Shown: piece by piece, positions 17,504 to 26,952 of the stretch | How the letters are laid out: each line of letters starts with the position of its first letter | How positions within the stretch are numbered: position 1 is the first letter of the stretch | From: an uncultured Parabacteroides sp. | Lineage (GTDB): Bacteria; Bacteroidota; Bacteroidia; Bacteroidales; Tannerellaceae | DNA length: 64,000 bases | Direction of reading: 5' to 3' | Assembly (NCBI GenBank): GCA_944325355.1 | Contig: CALUZS010000003.1 | Location: 1-64,000 of the forward strand | Notes under the pieces: model-generated | Seen by the model: only the letters and a program-made list of their open reading frames with translations | The model's database searches: none | What the model was told of the DNA's origin: nothing | Position numbers and translations under genes: made by a program

Positions 17504-18712
17504 ATGGATAAAAAAATGTTGAGATTTTCTATTACCCAAGTAAGGCAGACAGCCTTAATGATAGTGGGGATGTCTTTGTTGACTGCGTGCGGTGGTCAAA
17601 GTGGAATGAAATTAGGCGATGATGAATTTTCGGTAATGTCCGTTTCTTCAACTTCGAGTAATCAGACAATTTCTTATCCGGCTACAATTAAAGGTTTGCA
17701 GGATATTGAAATTCGTCCGCAAGTGTCTGGTTTCATAGTGAAATTGTGCGTAGATGAAGGTGCGACAGTTCATAAAGGACAAGCTTTGTTTAAGATAGAT
17801 GAGACCCAATACCGGGCCGCATATAATCAGGCAAAGGCGGCAGTAGCGACTGCCGAAGCGAATGTGAATACGTTGGCTTTGACGAGAAAGAATAAGGAGA
17901 TGTTGCACAACAAAAAGATTATTAGTGATTTTGAATACCAAACGGCTGTGAATAACTTGCTTACAGCGGAAGCTTCTTTAGCCCAGGCAAAAGCACAGTT
18001 GACGAGTGCAAAACAGAATTTGGATTTCTGTACGGTAACCAGCCCTTCGGACGGTGTTGTGGGAACATTCCCGTACCGTGTGGGAAGTTTGGTGAGCGCA
18101 TCGATTGCAGAACCGCTGACAACCGTTTCCGAAATAGCAAACATGTATGTTTATTTCTCAATGACGGAAAAAGAGTTGCTGAATCTTACGAGAGCGGGTG
18201 GAACATTGAAAGAACAATTGGAAAAGATGCCTACCGTAAAATTGCAACTTGCAGATGGCTCTATGTATGAATTTGAAGGAAAAATTGATGCTGTCAGTGG
18301 TGTGATTGACCAAACAACCGGTTCTGTCAGTATGCGTGCCATTTTCCCGAATACGAAGAATGTTCTCCGCAGTGGCGGTATGGCTAACGTCATTTTCCCA
18401 TATACTATAGAGAATATCATTGTTATTCCGCAGCGCGTGACGGTCGAAATACAGGACAAGAAGTTTGTTTATGTTGTGCAACCTGACAGCACTGTGAAAT
18501 ATACCGAAATTAGTATTTCTCCGCTTAACGACGGACAGAACTTCATCGTGACAAGCGGATTGAACTCCGGCGACCGCATCGTGACCGAAGGTGTGCAGAC
18601 ACTGAGCGATGGTCGGAAAATTGTTCCCATCACCGAAGCGCAAAAGCAGGCTAAATACCAGCAGGCTGTAGAAGACCAGCGCGAGGGGAATTTAGAGACA
18701 GCCTTCAAATAA
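17504..18712 (+). CDS. RND efflux periplasmic adaptor (AcrA family lipoprotein)
   Basis: 402 residues. Lipobox LLTAC with lipidated C29. After it come the membrane-proximal barrel and lipoyl half (IEIRPQVSGFIVKLCVDEGATVHKGQ), the alpha-hairpin (~100-170, rich in Ala and Gln), the second lipoyl half (SDGVVG) and a C-terminal beta-barrel ending in a charged tail. It links the inner-membrane pump to the outer-membrane channel. First gene of the adaptor-pump-channel operon, with 29 bases to the pump gene. Confidence 0.93.
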   Translation: MDKKMLRFSITQVRQTALMIVGMSLLTACGGQSGMKLGDDEFSVMSVSSTSSNQTISYPATIKGLQDIEIRPQVSGFIVKLCVDEGATVHKGQALFKIDETQYRAAYNQAKAAVATAEANVNTLALTRKNKEMLHNKKIISDFEYQTAVNNLLTAEASLAQAKAQLTSAKQNLDFCTVTSPSDGVVGTFPYRVGSLVSASIAEPLTTVSEIANMYVYFSMTEKELLNLTRAGGTLKEQLEKMPTVKLQLADGSMYEFEGKIDAVSGVIDQTTGSVSMRAIFPNTKNVLRSGGMANVIFPYTIENIIVIPQRVTVEIQDKKFVYVVQPDSTVKYTEISISPLNDGQNFIVTSGLNSGDRIVTEGVQTLSDGRKIVPITEAQKQAKYQQAVEDQREGNLETAFK

Positions 18713-18741
18713 TACAATAATATTAGTAAAAGAGTTCAAGA

Positions 18742-21700
18742 ATGAAATTAGATAGATTTATTAATCGTCCGGTATTATCAACCGTTATTTCAATTTTGTT
18801 GGTAATCTTGGGTATTATCGGATTGGCTACTTTGCCTATTACCCAATATCCGGATATTGCACCTCCAACCGTTTCGGTGAGTGCAACCTATACGGGAGCT
18901 AACGCGCAGGCCGTGTTGAACTCCGTGATTTCTCCGTTGGAAGACCAGATCAATGGTGTGGAGAACATGATGTACATGCAGTCGACGGCAACCAACAACG
19001 GCTCGGCGCGTATAACGGTTTACTTTAACCAGGGAACCGATCCTGATATGGCGCAGGTCAACGTGCAGAACCGCGTGACACAGGCACAAGGATTGTTGCC
19101 GGCGGAGGTAACACAGGTCGGTGTGACGACGCAGAAACGTCAGACTTCCATGTTGATGGTGTTCTCTATATATGATAAGGAAGATAAATATAATATTGAA
19201 TTCCTGGAGAACTATGCCAGTATCAACCTGATTCCGGAAATCAAGCGTGTGAAAGGTGTCGGTGATGCCAACGTGATGGGTACTGACTATTCCATGCGTA
19301 TTTGGTTGAAGCCGGATGTGATGGCTCAGTACGGCTTGACGCCGAGCGACATCGCAGGCGTTTTGGCAGAGCAGAATATCGAAGCGGCTCCGGGTCAGTT
19401 CGGAGAACGCGGAAACCAGGCGTTCCAATACACTATCCGCTGGAAAGGACGTTTGTCTTCTACAACCGAGTTTGAAGATATTGTAGTAAAGGCGCTCTCT
19501 GACGGAGAAGTCCTTCGTCTGGGAGATGTTGCGGAATTGGAGTTAGGACGTTTGACTTATAACTTCAACAACACTGTAAACGGTCATAAAGCCGTCTCTT
19601 GTGTTGTCTACCAGATGGCGGGCACTAACGCTACGGAAACTGTCCAGAATTTGGAAAAAGTGTTGGCAGATTATGAGAAAAACTTGCCGGAAGGTTTAGG
19701 TATAAATGTGGCTCAGAGTGTAAACGACTTCTTGTTTGCTTCAATCCATGAGGTTATCAAAACATTGATAGAAGCGTTTATCTTGGTGTTTATCGTGGTT
19801 TATGTTTTCTTGCAGGATATGCGTTCTACGTTGATTCCGGCAATTGCTATTCCGGTAGCGCTGATTGCTACATTCTTCGCTTTGAAGATTATCGGATTTA
19901 GTATCAACTTGCTGACATTGTCTGCTATGGTGCTCGCGATTGCGATAGTGGTCGACGATGCCATAGTCGTCGTGGAGGGAGTCCACGCCAAGTTAGACCA
20001 GGGATATAAGTCTGCACGGCAAGCAGCTATTGACGCAATGAGTGAATTGGGGGGAGCTATCGTTTCCATTACATTGGTCATGATGTCCGTGTTTATCCCG
20101 GTAAGTTTCATGTCCGGTACTGCCGGTACGTTCTATCAGCAATTTGGTTTGACAATGGCAATCGCCATCGGTTTCTCGGCGTTGAACGCATTGACATTGT
20201 CTCCGGCATTGTGTGCCATCTTGTTGAAACCCCATACGAAAGAGGGTGAAGAAGCCCCGAATCTGAAAGAACGTGTAGGGACAGCAATGAAGGAGTCTCG
20301 TAAGATTATGATTCGCCGTTATAGCGAAGCAATCGGAAAATTGTTGCATCCGGGTATAACCATTGCTTTTACAATTGTAGCCGTGTTGGGTATGATTTTC
20401 GGTATGTTTAACTTTGGAGAGCATCCGGTGCTGACGATTGTTTTTGCAATAATCAGTGTCTTGGCTTTCATTGGAATGACAACCGACAAGTTCAAGAAGG
20501 CATTCAATGCTTCATATGAATCCGTTTTAGCGAAATATAAGAATAAGGTATTGTTCTTTATTCAAAAGAAACCTCTTTCGTTCAGTATTGTCATTGGATC
20601 GATCGCCTTATTGGTGTTCTTGATGAATACGACGCCGACCGGAATGGTTCCGAATGAGGATACCGGTACAATCATGGGTGCGGTAACTTTCCAGCCGGGA
20701 ACATCCCAGGAACGGGCATTGGAGGTATTGGCTCAGGTCGATAGCCTGATTGGAGCTGACCCGGCCATAGCATCCCGGACGGTCATTTCCGGTTTTAGCT
20801 TTATTGGTAGCGGGCAAGGTCCTTCTTATGGTTCAATCATCATAAAGTTGAAAGATTGGGAAGAGCGGTCAGTGTCGCAAAGCTCTGATATTGTGGTGGC
20901 AACCTTGTTCGCTCGTTCGCAAAAGTTATTTAAGGATGCGCAGGTATTATTCTTTGCTCCTCCGATGATTCCTGGTTATTCAATTTCTACGAATATAGAG
21001 ATGAACATGCAGGATAAGACGGGCGGTAGTTTGGATCGTTTTTTCCAGGTAGTCAACGACTATATAGCAGAGTTGCAGGCGCGTCCGGAAATCAGCTCGG
21101 CGACAACAAACTTTAATCCGAGCTTCCCGCAGTATCAGATTGATATCGATGCTGCAGCTTGTAAGAAAGCCGGCATCAGTCCGAGTGATATCTTGACAAC
21201 TATGCAAGGATACTTCGGTGGTATTTATGCTTCTAACTTCAATAGTTTCGGTAAAATGTATCGTGTCATGATTCAGGCAGAACCTGAAGCAACGCGAAAC
21301 TTGGAATCGTTGAACCGTATCAAGGTACGTGGAAGCGACGGTGAGATGGCTCCGATCACTCAGTTTGCTTCTTTCAAGAAAGTTTACGGTCCGGATGTGA
21401 TCAGCCGTTTCAACTTGTACACTTCTATCCAAGTAATGGTTGCTCCGGCTGCCGGTTATACTTCCGGTCAGGCTTTGCAGGCAATCCAGGAAGTGGCAGA
21501 CCAGAATCTGCCTGCCGGTTATGGATACGAGCTGGGTGGTATGGCACGTGAAGAGGCGCAGACAACCAATACGACAGCGATTATTTTCTTACTCTGTTTG
21601 GTATTCGTTTACCTGTTGCTGAGTGCCCAGTATGAAAGTTATTTCTTGCCGTTGGCTGTGTTGTTATCTATCCCGTTCGGTTTGATGGGAAGCTTCATCT

Positions 21701-22182
21701 TTGTAAACGGGATGAACTCGTTGGGTAGCATCCCTGCACTGAAGATGATAATGGGTTCGATGTCGAATGACATTTATATGCAGATTGCATTGATTATGTT
21801 GATGGGGCTTTTGGCAAAGAACGCGATATTGATTGTAGAGTTCGCCCTCGACCGTCGGAAGATGGGTATGAGCTTGACTTGGGCTGCCGTTCTGGGTGCC
21901 GGTGCCCGTTTGCGTCCTATCTTGATGACATCATTGGCCATGATTATCGGTTTGCTTCCATTGATGTTTGCGTTCGGTGTTGGCGCCCACGGTAACCGAA
22001 CCTTGGGAGCTTCTGCAATTGGTGGTATGTTAATAGGTATGCTCTTCCAGATATTTATTGTTCCGGTTCTGTTTGTGGTATTCCAATACCTGCAAGAAAA
22101 AGTCAAACCTATCGAATGGGAAGATTTGGACAATAGCGATATGGAAACAGAAATAGAACAATATGCAAAAAATAACGAATAA
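18742..22182 (+). CDS. RND multidrug efflux permease (AcrB/HAE1 family), extended central region
   Basis: 1146 residues, about 100 longer than AcrB. The proton relay is complete: D405 and D406 in VVDDAIVVVEG (TM4), Lys in LAKNAILIVEFA (TM10) and Arg in RLRPILMTSLA. The porter domains read normally (FNQGTDPDMAQVNVQNRV near the start). The extra length lies mainly between TM6 and TM7 (~res 530-600), where two additional hydrophobic segments (ITIAFTIVAVLGMIFGMF and LTIVFAIISVLAFIGM) precede the usual TM7. Substrates are unknown; hydrophobic drugs or bile salts are typical for the family. Confidence 0.94.
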   Translation: MKLDRFINRPVLSTVISILLVILGIIGLATLPITQYPDIAPPTVSVSATYTGANAQAVLNSVISPLEDQINGVENMMYMQSTATNNGSARITVYFNQGTDPDMAQVNVQNRVTQAQGLLPAEVTQVGVTTQKRQTSMLMVFSIYDKEDKYNIEFLENYASINLIPEIKRVKGVGDANVMGTDYSMRIWLKPDVMAQYGLTPSDIAGVLAEQNIEAAPGQFGERGNQAFQYTIRWKGRLSSTTEFEDIVVKALSDGEVLRLGDVAELELGRLTYNFNNTVNGHKAVSCVVYQMAGTNATETVQNLEKVLADYEKNLPEGLGINVAQSVNDFLFASIHEVIKTLIEAFILVFIVVYVFLQDMRSTLIPAIAIPVALIATFFALKIIGFSINLLTLSAMVLAIAIVVDDAIVVVEGVHAKLDQGYKSARQAAIDAMSELGGAIVSITLVMMSVFIPVSFMSGTAGTFYQQFGLTMAIAIGFSALNALTLSPALCAILLKPHTKEGEEAPNLKERVGTAMKESRKIMIRRYSEAIGKLLHPGITIAFTIVAVLGMIFGMFNFGEHPVLTIVFAIISVLAFIGMTTDKFKKAFNASYESVLAKYKNKVLFFIQKKPLSFSIVIGSIALLVFLMNTTPTGMVPNEDTGTIMGAVTFQPGTSQERALEVLAQVDSLIGADPAIASRTVISGFSFIGSGQGPSYGSIIIKLKDWEERSVSQSSDIVVATLFARSQKLFKDAQVLFFAPPMIPGYSISTNIEMNMQDKTGGSLDRFFQVVNDYIAELQARPEISSATTNFNPSFPQYQIDIDAAACKKAGISPSDILTTMQGYFGGIYASNFNSFGKMYRVMIQAEPEATRNLESLNRIKVRGSDGEMAPITQFASFKKVYGPDVISRFNLYTSIQVMVAPAAGYTSGQALQAIQEVADQNLPAGYGYELGGMAREEAQTTNTTAIIFLLCLVFVYLLLSAQYESYFLPLAVLLSIPFGLMGSFIFVNGMNSLGSIPALKMIMGSMSNDIYMQIALIMLMGLLAKNAILIVEFALDRRKMGMSLTWAAVLGAGARLRPILMTSLAMIIGLLPLMFAFGVGAHGNRTLGASAIGGMLIGMLFQIFIVPVLFVVFQYLQEKVKPIEWEDLDNSDMETEIEQYAKNNE

Positions 22183-22183
22183 T

Positions 22184-23593
22184 ATGTATAGGATGAAAAG
22201 AAATATAATATATATGGTGTGTGCAACTGCTCTGCTTAGCAGTTGCCACATTTACAAAGCCTATGATCGTCCTGAAGATATTTCGGCAGAGGATATTTAC
22301 CGTGATCCGGCATCTGATAATGCGGCGTTGCAAAATTCGGATACGACAAATATGGGAAATCTGCCGTGGCAGGAAATTTTTACTGACCCTAAGTTGCAGG
22401 CTTTGATTGAGGAAGGTTTGGAAAATAACGTAGATTTGCAAGCAGCCATTTTGCGGGTTGAGGAATCTAAGGCATTGTTGACGTCAGCCCGTTTATCTTT
22501 TTTGCCATCGATAAATTTGGCTCCTCAAGGAACGATCACTTCGATGGGTGGATCTACGAGCAATGGCGGCTCCGGTTTCGTAAAGGCATATAGTTTACCT
22601 GCTACTGCAAGCTGGGATGTCGATTTGTTCGGGAAACTGCTTAATGCAAGCCGCCAACAGCGGACTGCTTATTTGCAAAGCCAGTTTTCCCAGCAGGCTG
22701 TGCGCTCACAAATAATTTGTGGTATTGCAAACAGTTATTATACATTGCTGATGCTTGACCGCCAGCTTGAGATAACTTCGGAGACAGTTGATATTTATGA
22801 AGAGACTGTTTCGGCAATGGAAGCGATGAAAGAGGCAGGTATGACGAATGAAGCGGCAATAGCCCAGACAAAAGCGGTTTATCACCAGGTAAAAGCTTCT
22901 TTGATTGATTTGGAACGCCAAGTTCGTGAAACGGAAAATGCTTTATCTGTATTGTTGGCTAAAACGCCTCAGCGTATAGATCGTGGAACGTTTGATGAAC
23001 AGGTCGTACCGCAAGATTTGACTGCAGGTGTTCCGTTGCAGCTTCTTGAGAATCGTCCGGATGTAAAAATGGCAGAAATGACATTGGCAAGCGCATATTA
23101 TACGACCAACAGCGCACGTGCTGCTTTTTACCCTGGTTTAAATATTACGGTTTCCGGAGCTTGGACGAATGGTTCCGGTGTGACGGTTTCAAATCCGGGG
23201 GATATCTTGTTTCAGGCATTGGCCTCATTAGCTCAACCGATATTCAATAACGGAAAGTTGATTGCCAATTTGAAAGTGTCGAAAGCAGAAGAGAAGATTG
23301 CCAAGATGAATTATCAGCAGACAGTTCTTGAAGCAGGAGAAGAGGTCAGCAACGCATTGTATTTGTATGATGCGCTGAGTAAACGATTGGCTCAAGATAA
23401 GAATCAGGTAGAACAATCGAAGAAAGCCGTCGACTATACCGAGTCGCTCTTCCAGAGTTCGGATGCCACTTATTTGGAGATATTGACAGCACGTCAGACT
23501 CTATTAAGTGCCCAATTGACAGAAGTATCAGATAATGTTCAACGCATGCAGGCTGTGATTACATTATATCAGGCCTTGGGCGGTGGACGATAA
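22184..23593 (+). CDS. RND efflux outer-membrane channel lipoprotein (TolC/NodT family)
   Basis: 469 residues from the ATG at 22184, just after the pump stop; ATGs at 22163 (overlapping) and 22193 are alternatives. Lipobox ALLSSC with the Cys at ~21. Two repeated OEP domains of long helices follow, including the usual NLPWQEIFTDPKLQALI start, LPATASWDVDLFGK and RPDVKMAEMTLASAYYTTNSARAAFYPGL. It forms the trimeric exit duct of the pump. The ending ALGGG is common in NodT-type channels. Confidence 0.93.
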   Translation: MYRMKRNIIYMVCATALLSSCHIYKAYDRPEDISAEDIYRDPASDNAALQNSDTTNMGNLPWQEIFTDPKLQALIEEGLENNVDLQAAILRVEESKALLTSARLSFLPSINLAPQGTITSMGGSTSNGGSGFVKAYSLPATASWDVDLFGKLLNASRQQRTAYLQSQFSQQAVRSQIICGIANSYYTLLMLDRQLEITSETVDIYEETVSAMEAMKEAGMTNEAAIAQTKAVYHQVKASLIDLERQVRETENALSVLLAKTPQRIDRGTFDEQVVPQDLTAGVPLQLLENRPDVKMAEMTLASAYYTTNSARAAFYPGLNITVSGAWTNGSGVTVSNPGDILFQALASLAQPIFNNGKLIANLKVSKAEEKIAKMNYQQTVLEAGEEVSNALYLYDALSKRLAQDKNQVEQSKKAVDYTESLFQSSDATYLEILTARQTLLSAQLTEVSDNVQRMQAVITLYQALGGGR

Positions 23594-23625
23594 ATATTTT
23601 TTAACCTATTAATAGTGGTAATATC

Positions 23626-24393
23626 ATGATAAGTCCATTAGCTTATGTTGATCCGGGAGCAAAATTGGGTGCAAATGTTACGGTTCATCCTTTTGCTTAT
23701 ATCGACAAGAATGTCGAGATTGGAGACGATTGCGAGATTATGCCTTATGCGAGCATCATGAGTGGCGCACGTATCGGCAAGAAAAACCGTATTTTTCAAA
23801 ATGCGGTGATTGCTGCCGAGCCGCAAGATTTCGCATATAAGGGAGATGATACGATTGCAATTATCGGCGATAATAATGTAATCCGTGAAAATGCAGTTAT
23901 TAACCGTTCTTCTTCGAAGGGAGGTGCTACACGCATCGGGAACGGTAATTTTATACATGAGGGAGTGCATATTTCTCATGATACGGTTATCGGGAATAAC
24001 TGCGTGCTCGGTTATGGATGTAAGCTGTCGGGAAATTGTATTCTTGAGGATTGTGTTATCTTCGGTGGTAATGTATTGATGAGCCAAGGCTCGAGGGTAG
24101 GTTGTTGGGCTTTGGTGCAGACCGGAAGCCGTTTCAGAAACGATATACCTCCTTATATTGTAGCTGCCAAGGAACCTATTTCTTACTACGGCGTTAATGC
24201 AACGGTGCTTTTGCATGAGAATTATTCGGAAAAAGTCATCAAGCATATCAGCCATGCTTACCGTATCATTTATCAAGGTAACAGCAGTATCTTTGATGCT
24301 TTACTGATGATTAAGGACCAGGTTCCCATGAGTCCGGAAATAGAACATATCATTGAGTTTGTAAATAATTCGAAATTAGGTATTATCCGATAG
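23626..24393 (+). CDS. lpxA: LpxA-like acyl-[ACP]-UDP-N-acetylglucosamine O-acyltransferase, divergent
   Basis: 255 residues. A left-handed beta-helix of hexapeptide repeats (~1-180) followed by the LpxA helical C-terminus (DALLMIKDQ to the terminal LGIIR, matching the family's usual end). The first step of lipid A synthesis would transfer a hydroxyacyl chain to UDP-GlcNAc. H115 and H118 (VHISHD) align with E. coli H122 and the catalytic base H125. Other E. coli active-site histidines appear changed: H99 to Asn, H144 to Ser, H160 to Trp. It sits alone behind the efflux operon, 32 bases from the channel gene, not in an lpxC/fabZ cluster, so it may be a paralogue. Confidence 0.8.
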   Translation: MISPLAYVDPGAKLGANVTVHPFAYIDKNVEIGDDCEIMPYASIMSGARIGKKNRIFQNAVIAAEPQDFAYKGDDTIAIIGDNNVIRENAVINRSSSKGGATRIGNGNFIHEGVHISHDTVIGNNCVLGYGCKLSGNCILEDCVIFGGNVLMSQGSRVGCWALVQTGSRFRNDIPPYIVAAKEPISYYGVNATVLLHENYSEKVIKHISHAYRIIYQGNSSIFDALLMIKDQVPMSPEIEHIIEFVNNSKLGIIR

Positions 24394-24424
24394 CGTAAGG
24401 ATAAACCGGTACTTGTTGTTTTGG

Positions 24425-24469
24425 AAACTCCCGCACGTACCTTTCTTCAAGGTGTGCGGGAGTTTTTTT
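24425..24469 (+). terminator. Terminator of the RND-lpxA unit
   Basis: AAACTCCCGCAC (24425-24436) pairs perfectly with GTGCGGGAGTTT (24453-24464), followed by a T run. A smaller inner stem (ACCTT/AAGGT) fills the loop. Confidence 0.85.
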
Positions 24470-24582
24470 CGTTGAAGAGAGGAACGTTCTTTGCCGGAGA
24501 AATACCTTGTGCAGGAAAAAATGCGGGTTGTTGTTCCTAATCTTTAAGCGATTGCTACATATAATATATAATTAATGTATAT

Positions 24583-24630
24583 AAAAAAACGGCATGGTTG
24601 GAATAGTTCCATCCATGCCGCTTTTTTTTT
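24583..24630 (-). terminator. Terminator of mdh (bidirectional)
   Basis: CGGCATGG (24590-24597) pairs with CCATGCCG (24613-24620). The A run at 24583-24589 becomes the U run for the minus-strand mdh transcript; a T run on the right serves the plus strand. Confidence 0.8.
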
Positions 24631-24646
24631 GTGTTACCTTATGTTA

Positions 24647-25588
24647 TTAAAGGGCACCTACTTCTTTCAGTGCTGCATTTGTTTTGTGAACGGCAGCTGC
24701 ACTTTTCGCGAACAATTCTTTCTCTTCGGCAGTCAAATCAAGTTCAACGATTTTTTCGATTCCGTTCTTTCCCAAGATAACCGGAACACCGATACAAATG
24801 TCGGATTCGCCATATTCACCTTCCAAATATACGGAGCAAGGAATCATTTTGCGTTGGTTGTGGATGATGGATTCAACCACGTAAGCTCCGGCTGCACCCG
24901 GGGCATACCAAGCAGATGTACCCAAAAGCTTCGTAAGCGTAGCACCTCCTACCATAGTTGACTGTACAACTTCCTGAAGTTTTTCAGCGCTAAGCAAGTT
25001 GCTTACCGGTTGTCCTTTGTAAGTAGCCAAACGAGCCAAAGGAATCATTGTGGTATCTCCGTGTCCTCCGATAACCATTCCTTCTACTTCGTTGGCGTTG
25101 CAACCTAATGCTTGCGACAAGAAGTATTTGAAACGGGAACTATCCAAAGCTCCACCCATACCTATGATACGGTTTTTCGGCAATCCCAATGATTTCAAAG
25201 AAAGATAAGTCATTGTATCCATCGGGTTGGAAATAACTACAAGTATAGCGTTCGGTGAATATTTCAGAATATTTTGGGCAACACTTTTAACGATACCGGC
25301 GTTTACACCAATAAGTTCTTCGCGAGTCATACCTGGCTTACGAGGAATACCGGAAGTGATTACAACAACATCAGAATTGGCTGTTTTCTCATAATCGTTT
25401 GTACAACCAACTACTGTAGTGTCGAAGCCTAACAGTTGAGCTGTTTGCATCATATCCATCGCTTTTCCTTCTGATACGCCTTCCTTGACATCCAGCATAA
25501 CCACTTCGTCTGCCACTTCATTGAAGGCAAGAACATTTGCACAAGTAGCACCTACGTTTCCGGCGCCTACGACTGTTACTTTTGACAT
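24647..25588 (-). CDS. mdh: Malate dehydrogenase
   Basis: 313 residues from the ATG at 25588, which gives MSKVTVVGAGNVGATCA; a longer frame to 25678 would cross the promoter. LDH-like malate dehydrogenase: Rossmann GxGxxG at 8-13, DVVVITSGIPRKPGMTREEL (active-site loop with substrate Arg residues) and catalytic His in GGHGDTTMIP. It interconverts malate and oxaloacetate with NAD, in Bacteroidales on the reductive branch to succinate. A single-gene unit with its own promoter and terminator. Confidence 0.96.
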   Translation of the reverse strand: MSKVTVVGAGNVGATCANVLAFNEVADEVVMLDVKEGVSEGKAMDMMQTAQLLGFDTTVVGCTNDYEKTANSDVVVITSGIPRKPGMTREELIGVNAGIVKSVAQNILKYSPNAILVVISNPMDTMTYLSLKSLGLPKNRIIGMGGALDSSRFKYFLSQALGCNANEVEGMVIGGHGDTTMIPLARLATYKGQPVSNLLSAEKLQEVVQSTMVGGATLTKLLGTSAWYAPGAAGAYVVESIIHNQRKMIPCSVYLEGEYGESDICIGVPVILGKNGIEKIVELDLTAEEKELFAKSAAAVHKTNAALKEVGAL

Positions 25589-25660
25589 AATACTATTCAA
25601 TTTATTATGGTTAATAAAATATTTATTTCTTAAACTGCAACTTTCGTACCAAAATCTCGA

Positions 25661-25668
25661 CAAAGGTA
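25661..25668 (-). promoter_or_regulatory. Candidate -7 element of mdh
   Basis: TACCTTTG on the minus strand, about 72 bases before the mdh ATG. The -33 box is weak. Confidence 0.5.
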
Positions 25669-25787
25669 CAACTGACAATGAAATAAAGAAATATTTCTCT
25701 ATTAAATATAGCTAAAGAACTGCCCCTGTTTTCTGCTCTTTGATTGGGCTTTCTTGTCGGAACCCTGCAAAATCCGAATTTATTATT

Positions 25788-25795
25788 TACTTTTG
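25788..25795 (+). promoter_or_regulatory. Candidate -7 element of the DUF5063 operon
   Basis: TACTTTTG, 36 bases before the ATG of the DUF5063 gene. No clear -33 box. Confidence 0.5.
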
Positions 25796-25831
25796 CATGT
25801 CGGTTGAACAAGAATCTGTTAAAAAGGAGTT

Positions 25832-26380
25832 ATGGAGAACTTAACGAATCCGGTATGTGATAAGAATACAATAGAGTTTGCCACAGTGGCTCTTGAGTAT
25901 TGCACGTTTATAGAAAGCGCGCAACTATATACTTTGTCCGATTTTGTGGATAAAACACTGAAGCTGCTTCCTCTGTTATATTTGAAAGGTTCTCTGTTGC
26001 CGGAGGTAGATATTAATGAACTGGATGAGCCTTATTCAGAAGGCAGCGTAACGGAAGATATGTATGAGTTAGTTCGCGGACGGGTTGCCGCATTGTTGGG
26101 AAAATATGATTCTTATCTGGATGTTTCTCCCGACAGTGATTTGCCGGTAATAGCATTTGTTTCGGAAAATATGGCGGATGTTTACCAGGATATAGGCAAT
26201 TTTGTGGCATTGTACCGCGAAGGTTATGAATCTGCGATGAAGCAAGCGGTTTCCGATTGTTTCATTAATTGGGAATATTGGGGGCAGCAGGTCTTAAATG
26301 TTTTGAAGGCGCTTCATTCAGTCCGCTGGGAAGTCGCAGAAAAAGATAATAATGACGACGAAATCGATGGAGGTTTTTAA
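25832..26380 (+). CDS. DUF5063 domain protein
   Basis: 182 residues, helical and acidic, without signal peptide or membrane segment, so cytoplasmic. The sequence pattern (FATVALEYCTFIE at the start, FINWEYWGQQVLNVLKALH at the end) fits the DUF5063 family of Bacteroidetes, whose function is unknown. Its 3' end overlaps the exonuclease gene by 29 bases, and this DUF5063-exonuclease-methyltransferase order suggests a nucleic-acid-related unit. Confidence 0.8.
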   Translation: MENLTNPVCDKNTIEFATVALEYCTFIESAQLYTLSDFVDKTLKLLPLLYLKGSLLPEVDINELDEPYSEGSVTEDMYELVRGRVAALLGKYDSYLDVSPDSDLPVIAFVSENMADVYQDIGNFVALYREGYESAMKQAVSDCFINWEYWGQQVLNVLKALHSVRWEVAEKDNNDDEIDGGF

Positions 26381-26951
26381 TAGTACCATAACGAAAGAAG
26401 AGATAAACGCTTTGCCGGTGGAGAGTTTTTCCGGGCGGATAATAGTCATTCAAACGGAAGCGGATGCCGACAAGGCAGTCGCATATCTGTTCCGTTACCC
26501 GTTGGTTGGCTTCGATACGGAGACACGTCCGAGTTTTAAGAAGGGACAATACAACAAAGTCGCTTTGATGCAGATTTCAACGGAAGATACTTGTTTCCTG
26601 TTTCGTTTGAATTATATGGGAATCCCTGCGTCGTTGGCCGATTTCCTTTGTAATACGCAGACGAAAAAAATCGGATTGTCCTTACGGGATGATTTCAATG
26701 CGCTGAGGAAGCGAATGAACATTGTCCCGGCGAATTTTGTCGATTTGCAGCATTGCGTGAAATCTTTTGGAATAGAAGAGTTAGGGTTGCAAAAGATATA
26801 TGCGATATTGTTTGGGAAAAAAATTTCGAAAAGCCAGCGGTTGACAAATTGGGATGCCGATGTTTTGACCGAATCCCAAAAAAAGTATGCGGCATTGGAT
26901 GCTTGGGCTTGTTTGCAGATTTATAAATTACTGAGTAAAAAAGGTATTTGA
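26352..26951 (+). CDS. 3'-5' exonuclease, DEDDy type
   Basis: 199 residues. Exo I motif VGFDTET (~res 50-56), Exo II Asp in LSLRDDFNALR (~112-122) and Exo III YAALDAWA (~182-189, Tyr and Asp four residues apart), which together make a DEDDy (RNase D-like) nuclease. It has no HRDC domain and is a single-domain member. An ATG at 26367 is a possible later start, five residues in. The overlap with DUF5063 and the one-base gap to the methyltransferase gene imply co-translation. Substrate, RNA or DNA, is not determined. Confidence 0.9.
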   Translation: MTTKSMEVFNSTITKEEINALPVESFSGRIIVIQTEADADKAVAYLFRYPLVGFDTETRPSFKKGQYNKVALMQISTEDTCFLFRLNYMGIPASLADFLCNTQTKKIGLSLRDDFNALRKRMNIVPANFVDLQHCVKSFGIEELGLQKIYAILFGKKISKSQRLTNWDADVLTESQKKYAALDAWACLQIYKLLSKKGI

Positions 26952-26952
26952 T

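Noticed and set aside
24575..24961. Plus-strand frame over the mdh 3' end
   Set aside because: Shadow of mdh, starting within its terminator.
25589..25678. Extended N-terminus of malate dehydrogenase
   Set aside because: The frame crosses the promoter element, and 313 residues from 25588 is the usual length.
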